Shown here: one piece after another, positions 47,335 to 55,817 of the stretch
How positions within the stretch are numbered: position 1 is the first letter of the stretch
How the letters are laid out: each line of letters begins with the position of its first letter
NCBI RefSeq assembly: GCF_001676385.1
Contig: NZ_LYVJ01000004.1
Span: 186,001-250,000, forward strand
Direction: 5' to 3'
Length of the DNA stretch: 64,000 nucleotides
From: Stenotrophomonas maltophilia
GTDB lineage: Bacteria > Pseudomonadota > Gammaproteobacteria > Xanthomonadales > Xanthomonadaceae
The notes under the pieces: model-generated
The model's database searches: none
The model's input: only the letters and a program-made list of their open reading frames with translations
Told to the model about the DNA's origin: nothing
Translations under genes and position numbers: made by a program

Positions 47335-48753
47335 GTGGCAGACTTTGGATATGGTGGCATCGGCTCGGGGCTGGATATTTCCAGCATCGTCAGCCAGCTC
47401 GTCGCGGCTGACCGCAAGCCGGCCGACAACGCGCTGAACCTGCAGCAGTCCAAGGCCAAGATGCAGCTGTCGTCTATCGGCACCGTCACGGCGGCGTTCG
47501 ACAAGCTGAAGACGGCGCTGACCGCGCTGAAGGCCACCACTGCCTTCGATACGCGGACCGTCACCGCCACCGGCAAGGCCGGCCCCAACAATGCCGATGA
47601 TGTCCTGACGGCATCGGTGGCCCTGTACGAGGTGGGCACGACCAAAGCGGCGGCCTCCAACGGCACGCACGTCGTCGAGGTGAAGTCCCTGGCCACGGCG
47701 CACAAGCTGATTGCCGACACCTCGGTGCCCAAGACCGATACCTTCGGCGCCGGAACCTTGACGCTGACCGTTGGCGTCGGCGACAAGGCCAGGACCATGA
47801 ACGTGGAGGTGGAGGACGGCGACACGCTGACCACCATCCGCAACAAGATCGACGCCGCCGGCCGCAAGGAGGGCGTGCAGGCCACGTTGATCAGTTCCGG
47901 CGACAACCAGTACCTGTCAATCGCCCAGGAGAAGACCGGCGCCGCCAACGCGATCAAGCTCGAATACGGCGGCAGCGATCCGAAGCTGGGCGCGCTGGTG
48001 GGCAGCCTGAAGCAGAACACGCCCGCGGCGGATGCGGAACTGACCATTGATGGCGTCACCGTGGTCAGCGCCAGCAACACCGTCGCGGATGCGGTCCCGG
48101 GCCTGACCCTGAACCTGAAGGTGCCCGGCAAGAGCACCGTGGTGATCAGCACCGATACCGCTGCCGCGACCAAGGTGATGCAGGAATTCGTGACCGCCTA
48201 CAATGCGGCGATCGCAGCGATCAATACCGAAACCCGGTACGACGCCAAGACCAAGGAGGCGGCCACGCTGACCGGTGATGCGCAGATGCGCGGCGCCTCC
48301 AGCCAGTTGCGGTCCATGATGTCGGGCGTGCTGAAGGACCTCTCCGCGGAAGGCCTGGATCCGAAGACGCTGGGCCTGCAGACGCGCGGCTACCCCAACG
48401 CCGACGGCAGCCTGGTGCTGGACACCACCAAGTTTGCCGCCGCGCTGGCCAGCCAGCCGGAAAAGATCCGCTCGGCGATCACCGGCGACACCGGTGGTGC
48501 GGGCAGGCTGTACACCATGGTCGACGGCTATGTCAGCACCACCACCGGCAAGGAAGGCGCATTCGTTGCGCGTACCAAGGGCCTGAATTCCACGCTCGAC
48601 AACATCGACAAGCGCCGCAAGGACCTGGATACGCGCATGAAGAACGTGGAAGAGCGCTACAAGAAACAGTTCCTGGCGCTGGACAGCCTGATGGGCAAGC
48701 TGCAGCAGAGCAGTTCGTCGCTGCAGCAGCAGCTGGCCCAGCTGAACCGCTGA
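47335..48753 (+). CDS. fliD: Flagellar filament cap protein FliD (HAP2)
   Basis: FliD caps the filament and lets flagellin fold at the tip. With a GTG start at 47335 (AGGAGA upstream) it has 472 residues. The start ADFGYGGIGSGLDISSIVSQ followed by LVAADRKPADNALN is typical of FliD, and the C-terminal coiled coil contains NIDKRRKDLDTRMKNVEERY. In-frame sequence upstream of the GTG is not FliD-like. Confidence 0.95.
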   Translation: MADFGYGGIGSGLDISSIVSQLVAADRKPADNALNLQQSKAKMQLSSIGTVTAAFDKLKTALTALKATTAFDTRTVTATGKAGPNNADDVLTASVALYEVGTTKAAASNGTHVVEVKSLATAHKLIADTSVPKTDTFGAGTLTLTVGVGDKARTMNVEVEDGDTLTTIRNKIDAAGRKEGVQATLISSGDNQYLSIAQEKTGAANAIKLEYGGSDPKLGALVGSLKQNTPAADAELTIDGVTVVSASNTVADAVPGLTLNLKVPGKSTVVISTDTAAATKVMQEFVTAYNAAIAAINTETRYDAKTKEAATLTGDAQMRGASSQLRSMMSGVLKDLSAEGLDPKTLGLQTRGYPNADGSLVLDTTKFAAALASQPEKIRSAITGDTGGAGRLYTMVDGYVSTTTGKEGAFVARTKGLNSTLDNIDKRRKDLDTRMKNVEERYKKQFLALDSLMGKLQQSSSSLQQQLAQLNR

Positions 48754-48778
48754 TCCAGCGAAGCACGGGGTGCAGCGC

Positions 48779-48806
48779 TCAAGTTTGGCGTGCGGCGCAC
48801 CGATAA
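48779..48806 (+). promoter_or_regulatory. Sigma-28 promoter of fliS
   Basis: TCAA (48779-48782), a 16-nt spacer and ACCGATAA (48799-48806). The extended -35 TCAAGTTT matches 7 of 8 bases of the long consensus TAAAGTTT. It lies 82 nt before the fliS ATG. Confidence 0.65.
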
Positions 48807-48888
48807 CGGACGCAACAGCCATCATCGCCGTGCCGCCGGCCGCGATCCCCACGATCAACCGGCGGCGCCCGCGCAAGGAGAATCACGA

Positions 48889-49305
48889 ATGTACGGTTCC
48901 AGCCGTCAGTATGCCGAGCAGTACCGCCAGGTGGGAGTGACCAGCGCGGTCGCCGACGCCGATCCCCACAAGCTGGTGGCGATGCTGCTGGCCGGCGCGC
49001 TGGAGCGCGTGCGGCGCGCCCTGGCCAGCCTCGACCGCGGCGACCAGGCCGGCAAGGGCAAGGCGATCGGCGAAGTCTGCGCCATCGTCGGCCACCTCAA
49101 TGGATCGCTCGATCACGAGGCCGGGGGCGAAATCGCCGGCAATCTGTCGGCCCTGTATGACTACGTGCTGCAGCGCCTGACCGAAGCCAACCTGCACAAC
49201 GACCGCGCCGCCCTGGACGAATCCCTGCAGCTGCTGGGCGAGATCGACAGTGCCTGGAACGCCATCCCGCACGAACAGCGTCGACCGGCGGCGGTGGCAC
49301 CATGA
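48889..49305 (+). CDS. fliS: Flagellin export chaperone FliS
   Basis: FliS keeps flagellin from polymerising in the cytoplasm. The 138-residue protein has the family start MYGSSRQYAEQYRQVGVTSA and the motifs DPHKLVAMLLAGALERVRRA and NLSALYDYVLQRLTEANLHN. The ribosome-binding site is AAGGAG. Its stop overlaps the next start. Confidence 0.95.
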   Translation: MYGSSRQYAEQYRQVGVTSAVADADPHKLVAMLLAGALERVRRALASLDRGDQAGKGKAIGEVCAIVGHLNGSLDHEAGGEIAGNLSALYDYVLQRLTEANLHNDRAALDESLQLLGEIDSAWNAIPHEQRRPAAVAP

Positions 49306-49595
49306 ATCTGCACGCGCTGCACGCCCAGCTGGATGCCTTCGAGAAGGCACTGGACGATGAGGCGCTGGACCAGGCCGGCATCCTGCTTGACGGCCATGAC
49401 AGCGCCCTGCATGCCCTGCTCAGCCAGTCGCTGGGCCCGGCCGACCAGGCGCCGCTGCAGGCGCTGTTCGAGCGCCAGCAGAGCCTGTTGGGCCTGCTGC
49501 GCCACCGCCGTGACGCAGTCGCCGCGCTGATCAATGATGGCCAGCGCTCCCTTCGCGCGGCGCATGCCTACCTGCAGGCAGAATCGCTGGCATGA
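49302..49595 (+). CDS. FliT-like small flagellar protein
   Basis: A 97-residue, fully helical protein that starts inside the fliS stop codon and overlaps the PilZ gene by 4 nt, so the three genes are translationally coupled. Size, helical make-up and position after fliS suit a FliT-type chaperone for FliD, but the sequence itself has no motif that I can name (LDAFEKALDDEALDQAGILL; LFERQQSLLGLLRHRRDAVA). The call rests on context. Confidence 0.55.
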   Translation: MNLHALHAQLDAFEKALDDEALDQAGILLDGHDSALHALLSQSLGPADQAPLQALFERQQSLLGLLRHRRDAVAALINDGQRSLRAAHAYLQAESLA

Positions 49596-50170
49596 ACCCA
49601 CTGCCGACCACGTCGCTGCACCACCCCGCCGAGAGCGAGCTGTTCGACGAAACACTCAGCTGCGAGCTGGCCCTGCCGGCCGAGTTCCAGGCAGGCAGCG
49701 CCGCCGGCCGTACCAGCAGCGCCGAGGGCCTGCTGCGCAGCCTGGCACTGGTCGAAGACAGCCGCGCCGACGAACACGACGAACGCAGCGAGACGACCCT
49801 GCAGTTGCAGCGGTTGGAAGCCAAGCTGGACCTGGCGATGGTGTTGCTCGGCCGGCTGGTGCGCCAGCAGGGCCAGGCACTGGCCCTGCGCCCGCTGCGC
49901 TGGTCGCGCCGGGGCATCCGCCTGCAGCTGGGTCCGCGCAGCGGCGCCAGCCCGGGCCAGGCCGGGTTGCTGCGCCTTCAGCCCAGCGACTGGTTGCCTG
50001 ACCACATCGATCTGCCGGTGGAGGTGATTGCCGAAGTGGCCGACGGCAGTGGTGGCCACTACCTCTGGCTGCGCTTCCAGCGCCTGGGTGACGGACTGGA
50101 AATGGCCATGGAGCGCCATCTGTTCCGCCTGCATCGCCGCCAGGTCGCCGAGGCGCGCCGGGCCCGCTGA
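49592..50170 (+). CDS. PilZ-type protein of the flagellar locus
   Basis: The 192-residue protein has a long heptad-like helix (about 62-95: RSETTLQLQRLEAKLDLAMV) before a beta-rich PilZ-like domain (LRPLRWSRRGIRLQLG, WLPDHIDLPVEVIAEV, HYLWLRFQRLGDGLEMAM). The SxxG part of the c-di-GMP motif is recognisable in WSRRGIRL, but there is no RxxxR at its N-terminal side. This suits the atypical helical, tetrameric PilZ proteins known from Xanthomonas. It may bind c-di-GMP poorly or not at all. The place after fliS and the FliT-like gene suggests a flagellar function. Confidence 0.65.
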   Translation: MNPLPTTSLHHPAESELFDETLSCELALPAEFQAGSAAGRTSSAEGLLRSLALVEDSRADEHDERSETTLQLQRLEAKLDLAMVLLGRLVRQQGQALALRPLRWSRRGIRLQLGPRSGASPGQAGLLRLQPSDWLPDHIDLPVEVIAEVADGSGGHYLWLRFQRLGDGLEMAMERHLFRLHRRQVAEARRAR

Positions 50171-50256
50171 TCGCGACCACCCCCGGAGGAACGGGCGACG
50201 CTTGGCGCACCCGTTCAGCTAAGTTAAGGTGGACGCCCCTACCTGGACCTGCTTGC

Positions 50257-50895
50257 GTGCCTGTGCGAGTTCTCATCGTCGACGATCACACCCTCGTCCG
50301 CGCCGGCCTGGCGCGGTTGCTGCAGGGGTTTGCCGACGTGCAGCTCGTCGCCGAAGCAAGCAACGCTGAGCAGGCGCTGCAACTGGCCCTGCAGCACGCA
50401 CCGGACGTCGTGCTGATGGACCTGTCGCTGCCCGGCCGCACCGGACTGGAAGCCCTGAGTGACATCCGCTTGCGTGCCCCCGGCACCCGCGTGGTGATGA
50501 TGACCATGCATGACGACGCCGCCCACGTGCGCGACGCGCTGGACCGCGGCGCGGTCGGTTTCCTGGTGAAGGATGCCGCGCCGCAGGAACTGGAACTGGC
50601 GCTGCGCGCCGCACACGCCGGCCAGGTGTTCCTGAGCCCGCAGATCTCGGCCAAGATGCTGGCACCGATGCTCGGCCGCGAAAAACCCACCGGGATTGCC
50701 GCGCTGTCGCCACGCCAGCGCGAGATCCTGCGTCGCATCGGCAAGGGCGAGAGCAACAAGGAAATCGCCGCCGATCTCGGCATCAGCGTCAAGACGGTGG
50801 AGACCCATCGCGCGCGCATGATGGAATCGCTGGGCTGCCGACGCGCCAATGATCTGTTGCTGCTGGCCGCACGCCACCAGCACGAGCTGGAGTAA
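50257..50895 (+). CDS. NarL/LuxR-family response regulator
   Basis: The 212-residue protein has an N-terminal receiver (RVLIVDDHTLVRAGLARLLQ, phospho-acceptor Asp in VVLMDLSLPGRTG, Lys in FLVKDAAP) and a C-terminal LuxR helix-turn-helix (LSPRQREILRRIGKGESNKE, ISVKTVETHRARMM). All receiver residues are present. The start is a GTG at 50257. No kinase gene is adjacent. It is the gene before rpoN2, and a palindrome lies in the space between them. I infer it may control rpoN2-vemR-fleQ. Confidence 0.88.
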   Translation: MPVRVLIVDDHTLVRAGLARLLQGFADVQLVAEASNAEQALQLALQHAPDVVLMDLSLPGRTGLEALSDIRLRAPGTRVVMMTMHDDAAHVRDALDRGAVGFLVKDAAPQELELALRAAHAGQVFLSPQISAKMLAPMLGREKPTGIAALSPRQREILRRIGKGESNKEIAADLGISVKTVETHRARMMESLGCRRANDLLLLAARHQHELE

Positions 50896-50906
50896 CCGCC
50901 GGTATC

Positions 50907-50943
50907 GGGGTCAGATCCCTTTCCCGTGGAAAGGGATCTGACC
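50907..50943. repeat. GGGGTCAGA palindrome
   Basis: GGGGTCAGATCCCTTTCC pairs with GGAAAGGGATCTGACC. Same family as at 18465, 54587 and 55160. It lies 11 nt after the response regulator stop. Confidence 0.82.
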
Positions 50944-51085
50944 GCGCGACACCCTGCGTCGGCGACGAAATCCCGTCACCCCGACAGTCCCTGACAGGAA
51001 TCCGTACCCCGGTCGCCACGCGCCCAGCGGCTTCGCCACGACAAATCAATGACCTGGCGGCGCATTTCGTCAATTTCCCGCGCCG

Positions 51086-51106
51086 GTGTAGGGAATACCC
51101 CTACAC
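51086..51106 (+). promoter_or_regulatory. Candidate operator upstream of rpoN2
   Basis: GTGTAGGG-AATAC-CCCTACAC is a perfect 8-nt inverted repeat 108 nt before rpoN2. It recalls the inverted sites bound by NarL/GacA-type regulators (TGTAAG-N6-CTTACA in the GacA case), and a gene for such a regulator is next to it. Binding is inferred, not known. Confidence 0.45.
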
Positions 51107-51214
51107 CCTGTCGGGATCTCCACGAAAGCCCTCAGGAACCCCCCGATTCCGCGCGTGCCGGATCAGAAGCAAGATGCGTTCCACAGGGCGCCGGGGAGGC
51201 GCCGGGGAACCGCG

Positions 51215-52624
51215 ATGAAGGCTGCACTCTCGGCCCAGCTGGGCCAACAACTCCATCTCACGCCGCAGCTGCTTCAGTCGATCCGGCTGCTGCAGCTTGA
51301 CGGGCTGCATCTGGAACAGGAAATCCAGCGCCTGCTGGACTCCAATCCCCTGCTGGAAATCGAAGAGGCCGAAGCGCCCGTCGCCGAGCCCACCGATGCC
51401 GCTGCCACGGCCCTGGAGACGGCGGCCTTTGATGAACTCCCCGAATCCTCGATGTGGGACGTGGCCGGTGCCAGCTGGCAGGACGGCGATGACGACCGCA
51501 TGGCGCGCATCGCCGCCGGTGAATCGAGCGACCCACAGCTGCGCGTGCTGCAACGCCTCTCGCTGGACATGGACGACCACGCGCTGGCCGTCGCCGCGTT
51601 CTGGCTGGACCAGTGCGACGAAGCCGGCTACCTACAGGCCCCGCTGGCCCAGCTGCAACGGCTGGCCAGTGCCCAGTTCGACCTTGCCACCGAGGGCGTG
51701 GAAACCATCCGCCAGCAGCTGCTGCATGGCGAGCCGGCCGGCATGGCTGCACAGGACCTGCGCGAAGGCCTGCAGGCGCAGCTGCGCAGCCTGCATGGCG
51801 TGGTACCTGCCCGGCATCTGGCCGCACGCATCCTGGATGGCGCTCTCGAGGCGCTGGCCGCGCATGACTACGCCGCCCTCGCCCGCCAGCACGATGCCGA
51901 GATCGACGACGTCCGTGAGGCGGTTCGGCTGATCCTCTCGCTGCAGCCGCGGCCCGGCGACGACCTGTTGCCGGAACGCAACGCCGTAGTGGTGCCGGAC
52001 GTGGTCGCCTGGCACGCGGACGGCCAATGGAAGGTCGCACTGAACCCGGCCACCAGCCGTCGCGTCTCGATCAACAGCCAGTACGAACAGGCACTGGCCG
52101 ACTGCAACGACGCCGCACCGGCACTGCGCGACCTGCTGCAGGAAGCGCGCTGGTTCAGCCGCGGCCTGTCGATGCGCTACGACACCCTGCTGCGCACCGC
52201 ACGGGTGATCGTCGAGCGCCAGGCCGCGTTCTTGGTCCGGGGCGAGGAGGCCATGGCTCCCCTGACCCTGAAGGAGGTAGCCGAGGAAATCGGCATGCAC
52301 GAGTCCACCGTCTCGCGCATCACCACCGGCAAGTTCCTGCAGACCCCGCGCGGCACCTTTGAACTGAAGCACTTCTTCGCCGTGCGCCTGGAAGGTGCCA
52401 GCGTCTCCGGCCAGGCGGTCAAGGCCATGGTTCGCCGCCTGATCGATGCTGAACCGGCCGGCCGGCCGCTGGCCGACGAGGCCATCGCCGGCCTGCTGTC
52501 ACGCCAGGGGGTGAACATTGCCCGCCGAACCGTCGCAAAATACCGAGAACAACTGGATATCGCCCCGGCCCGCGAACGGCGCCGGCTCAGCGCCAGGCAA
52601 CCCCAGCTGGCCCGGGTGGGCTGA
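51215..52624 (+). CDS. rpoN2: RNA polymerase sigma-54 factor, flagellar paralog RpoN2
   Basis: From ATG 51215 the protein has 469 residues. Region I is Gln/Leu-rich (QLGQQLHLTPQLLQSIRLLQ), followed by an acidic region II, the core-binding part, and the DNA-binding part with EIGMHESTVSRITTGKFLQT and the RpoN box ARRTVAKYRE near residue 435. The in-frame extension upstream to 51155 was not used. The location with vemR and fleQ inside the flagellar locus is that of rpoN2 in Xanthomonas, where it serves flagellar genes. Six sigma-54 sites in this window are its likely targets. Confidence 0.93.
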   Translation: MKAALSAQLGQQLHLTPQLLQSIRLLQLDGLHLEQEIQRLLDSNPLLEIEEAEAPVAEPTDAAATALETAAFDELPESSMWDVAGASWQDGDDDRMARIAAGESSDPQLRVLQRLSLDMDDHALAVAAFWLDQCDEAGYLQAPLAQLQRLASAQFDLATEGVETIRQQLLHGEPAGMAAQDLREGLQAQLRSLHGVVPARHLAARILDGALEALAAHDYAALARQHDAEIDDVREAVRLILSLQPRPGDDLLPERNAVVVPDVVAWHADGQWKVALNPATSRRVSINSQYEQALADCNDAAPALRDLLQEARWFSRGLSMRYDTLLRTARVIVERQAAFLVRGEEAMAPLTLKEVAEEIGMHESTVSRITTGKFLQTPRGTFELKHFFAVRLEGASVSGQAVKAMVRRLIDAEPAGRPLADEAIAGLLSRQGVNIARRTVAKYREQLDIAPARERRRLSARQPQLARVG

Positions 52625-52638
52625 AAAGGATGTTGGAC

Positions 52639-53012
52639 ATGAACAAGCTCACGGTCCTGCTGGTCGATGACCACGAGGGTTTCATCAACGCGGCGATGCG
52701 CCATTTCCGCAAGATCGACTGGTTGCAGATCGTCGGCAGCGCCGGCAACGGCCTGGAAGCGATCGAGCGCTCCGAAGCGCTGCGCCCGCAGGTGGTGCTG
52801 ATGGACCTGGCCATGCCGGAGATGGGCGGCCTGCAGGCCACCCGCCTGATCAAGTCGCAGGACGATGCGCCGTACATCGTGATCGCCAGTCACTTCGACG
52901 ACGTCGAACACCGCGAACATGCGTTGCGCGCCGGCGCCGACAACTTCGTCAGCAAGCTGTCCTACATCCAGGAAGTCATGCCGATCCTGGAAGGCCTCAG
53001 GGAGGATCGATC

Positions 53013-53016
<4 letters not shown>
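52639..53016 (+). CDS. vemR: Single-domain response regulator VemR
   Basis: The 125-residue protein is a receiver domain only: acidic pair in [11 protein letters not shown], phospho-acceptor Asp in [13 protein letters not shown], Lys in NFVSKLSY. I chose ATG 52639 because AAAAGGA sits about 7 nt upstream; ATG 52630 is also possible. In Xanthomonas campestris, vemR lies between rpoN2 and fleQ and affects motility and virulence, and the gene order is the same here. Its stop overlaps the fleQ start. Confidence 0.88.
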
Positions 53017-54518
<1,502 letters not shown>

Positions 54519-54541
54519 ACCGCGCGCCCCTCATCAAGGGG

Positions 54542-54579
54542 ACACCGACGCCCGGGCAAGCCCGGGCGCCGGTGTTCTT
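54542..54579 (+). terminator. Hairpin terminator of the rpoN2-vemR-fleQ operon
   Basis: ACACCGACGCCCGGG (54542-54556) pairs with CCCGGGCGCCGGTGT (54561-54575), one mismatch in 15, followed by TCTT. Confidence 0.75.
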
Positions 54580-54586
54580 GGCGCGC

Positions 54587-54625
54587 GGGGTCAGATCCCT
54601 TTCTGCAGGAAAGGGATCTGACCCC
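54587..54625. repeat. GGGGTCAGA palindrome
   Basis: GGGGTCAGATCCCTTTC pairs with GAAAGGGATCTGACCCC across TGCAG; the arms are perfect over 17 nt. It lies immediately after the fleQ terminator. Confidence 0.85.
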
Positions 54626-54704
54626 TTCTGCATTTGCACGTTTTCCTAAAGACAACGCCACCGCAGTGCGGAGCATGGCAAGAACACTCCAAGGAGGTTC
54701 CACC

Positions 54705-55121
54705 ATGCATCGCCTCAGCCTGCTCGCCGCCCTGCTCTACCCGGCCATGGCCACCGCCGCCAACTGCACCCTGCCCGCCACGCTGGACCAGCGCCAGTTC
54801 ACCAACCTCAGCGACCCGCTGTACGCGCCGGACAACCCCAACGCCGGGCGCATGGTGCAGCTCAGCTTTGCCGGCAGCCAGTACGTGCTGGACATCCTCG
54901 GCACTGACCTGCGCATCGGCGGCAGCTACCGCTACCAGCGCCTGGCCCCGCATATCGCGGAAATCCAGATGACCGAAGCCCACCCGGCCGGCCCCGCCCA
55001 CTACACACTGCTGCTGACCTGCCAGAGCGACCACCAGGGCCGTTTCATCTACACCCAGCACGAGGGCCCCATCGCACCGCGCCAGCGCCAGAATTCCGGT
55101 CGCTGGACCCTGCAGCCATAG
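54705..55121 (+). CDS. Secreted protein of unknown function between fleQ and fliE
   Basis: From ATG 54705, with a perfect AAGGAGG ribosome-binding site, the protein has 138 residues and a signal peptide ending AMATAA. The mature part of about 118 residues has two Cys (NCTLP and LTCQS) that could form a disulfide. It is beta-rich (MVQLSFAGSQYVLDILGTDL, HYTLLLTCQSD, GRFIYTQHEGPIAPR). I recognise no family. It is flanked by palindromic repeats on both sides and has no sigma-54 or sigma-28 site, so a flagellar role is not implied by its place alone. Confidence 0.7.
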   Translation: MHRLSLLAALLYPAMATAANCTLPATLDQRQFTNLSDPLYAPDNPNAGRMVQLSFAGSQYVLDILGTDLRIGGSYRYQRLAPHIAEIQMTEAHPAGPAHYTLLLTCQSDHQGRFIYTQHEGPIAPRQRQNSGRWTLQP

Positions 55122-55159
55122 GCCAGAAAACCGACGCCGGATAAATGGCGCCACCAATC

Positions 55160-55198
55160 GGGGTCAGAGCCCGTTGCGTTGCAACGGGATCCGACCCC
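55160..55198. repeat. GGGGTCAGA palindrome
   Basis: GGGGTCAGAGCCCGTTGC pairs with GCAACGGGATCCGACCCC. The inner stem bases differ from the other copies but the outer bases are kept, as in 18465. Confidence 0.8.
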
Positions 55199-55225
55199 GT
55201 GCCGACCAACGGTCGGCACCCACCA
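55199..55225 (+). repeat. CCACCA-tailed palindrome
   Basis: GTGCCGACC-AAC-GGTCGGCAC followed by CCACCA, the same stem as the copy at 21253. Confidence 0.75.
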
Positions 55226-55376
55226 TCAGCAGCAGGTTCCAACAGATCGCGGCCACCTCGCCACCCCACGGATAGCCCGATTTTGACGTTGATGTTGACG
55301 TTGCTTCGGCGGGTGCAGGGCGCAGCCCTGCCAGCCGTCCCCCCAACCCTCACTTCACTGAATCGAAAACCGGTTT

Positions 55377-55392
55377 CGGCACGGCGCTTGCA
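55377..55392 (+). promoter_or_regulatory. Sigma-54 promoter of the fliE operon
   Basis: CGGCAC (55377-55382), 5 nt, TTGCA (55388-55392): one mismatch from consensus, 46 nt before fliE. Confidence 0.78.
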
Positions 55393-55438
55393 CTGGTTCC
55401 AGCAGACAACCCCATCCCTGTTTCTGGAACCGTTGCAG

Positions 55439-55804
55439 ATGTCCCACTCCGTCACTTCGATCCTTTCGCAGATCCGCTCCTATCAGACCCAGATGGGACA
55501 GCCGGCGCTCAACCCGCTGGGCGAAACGCCGCGCAGCAATGCCCTGCCGGGCACAGTGCTGGATGCGCCGCAGGTGCAGCCGGCCAGCTTCACCGAGACC
55601 CTGCGTGGTGCGATTGCAGGCGTCAACGATGCGCAGCAGAAGTCCGGCGCCCTCGCCAAGGCCTTCGAAATGGGCGACCCCAGTGCCGACCTGGCCAAGG
55701 TGATGGTCGCCTCGCAGCAGTCCCAGATCGCCTTCCGCGCCACCGTGGAAGTCCGCAACCGTCTCGTCCAGGCCTACCAGGACGTGATGAACATGCCGCT
55801 GTAA
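55439..55804 (+). CDS. fliE: Flagellar hook-basal body protein FliE
   Basis: FliE links the MS ring to the rod. From ATG 55439 the protein has 121 residues with the family end (FTETLRGAIAGVNDAQQKSG, DLAKVMVASQQSQIAFRATV, VRNRLVQAYQDVMNMPL). In-frame sequence upstream lies in the repeat region and is not coding. It starts the operon fliE to fliK under a sigma-54 promoter. Confidence 0.95.
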   Translation: MSHSVTSILSQIRSYQTQMGQPALNPLGETPRSNALPGTVLDAPQVQPASFTETLRGAIAGVNDAQQKSGALAKAFEMGDPSADLAKVMVASQQSQIAFRATVEVRNRLVQAYQDVMNMPL

Positions 55805-55817
55805 GGAACAGAGACGC

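Larger units (their letters stand above)
50896..51214 (+). other. Space between the response regulator gene and rpoN2
   Basis: About 320 nt without a gene. It contains a GGGGTCAGA palindrome at 50907-50943 and the 21-nt inverted repeat at 51086-51106. No sigma-54, sigma-28 or strong sigma-70 promoter is obvious. Confidence 0.5.
55122..55438 (+). other. Space upstream of fliE
   Basis: About 320 nt without a gene. It holds a GGGGTCAGA palindrome (55160-55198), directly joined to a CCACCA-tailed palindrome (55199-55225), and the fliE sigma-54 promoter (55377-55392). Confidence 0.55.

Noticed and set aside
50171..50256. A sigma-54-like site (TGGCGC-N5-TTCAG) before the response regulator gene
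   Set aside because: The -12 element lacks the essential GC pair, and the piece also forms a hairpin. The match is too weak.
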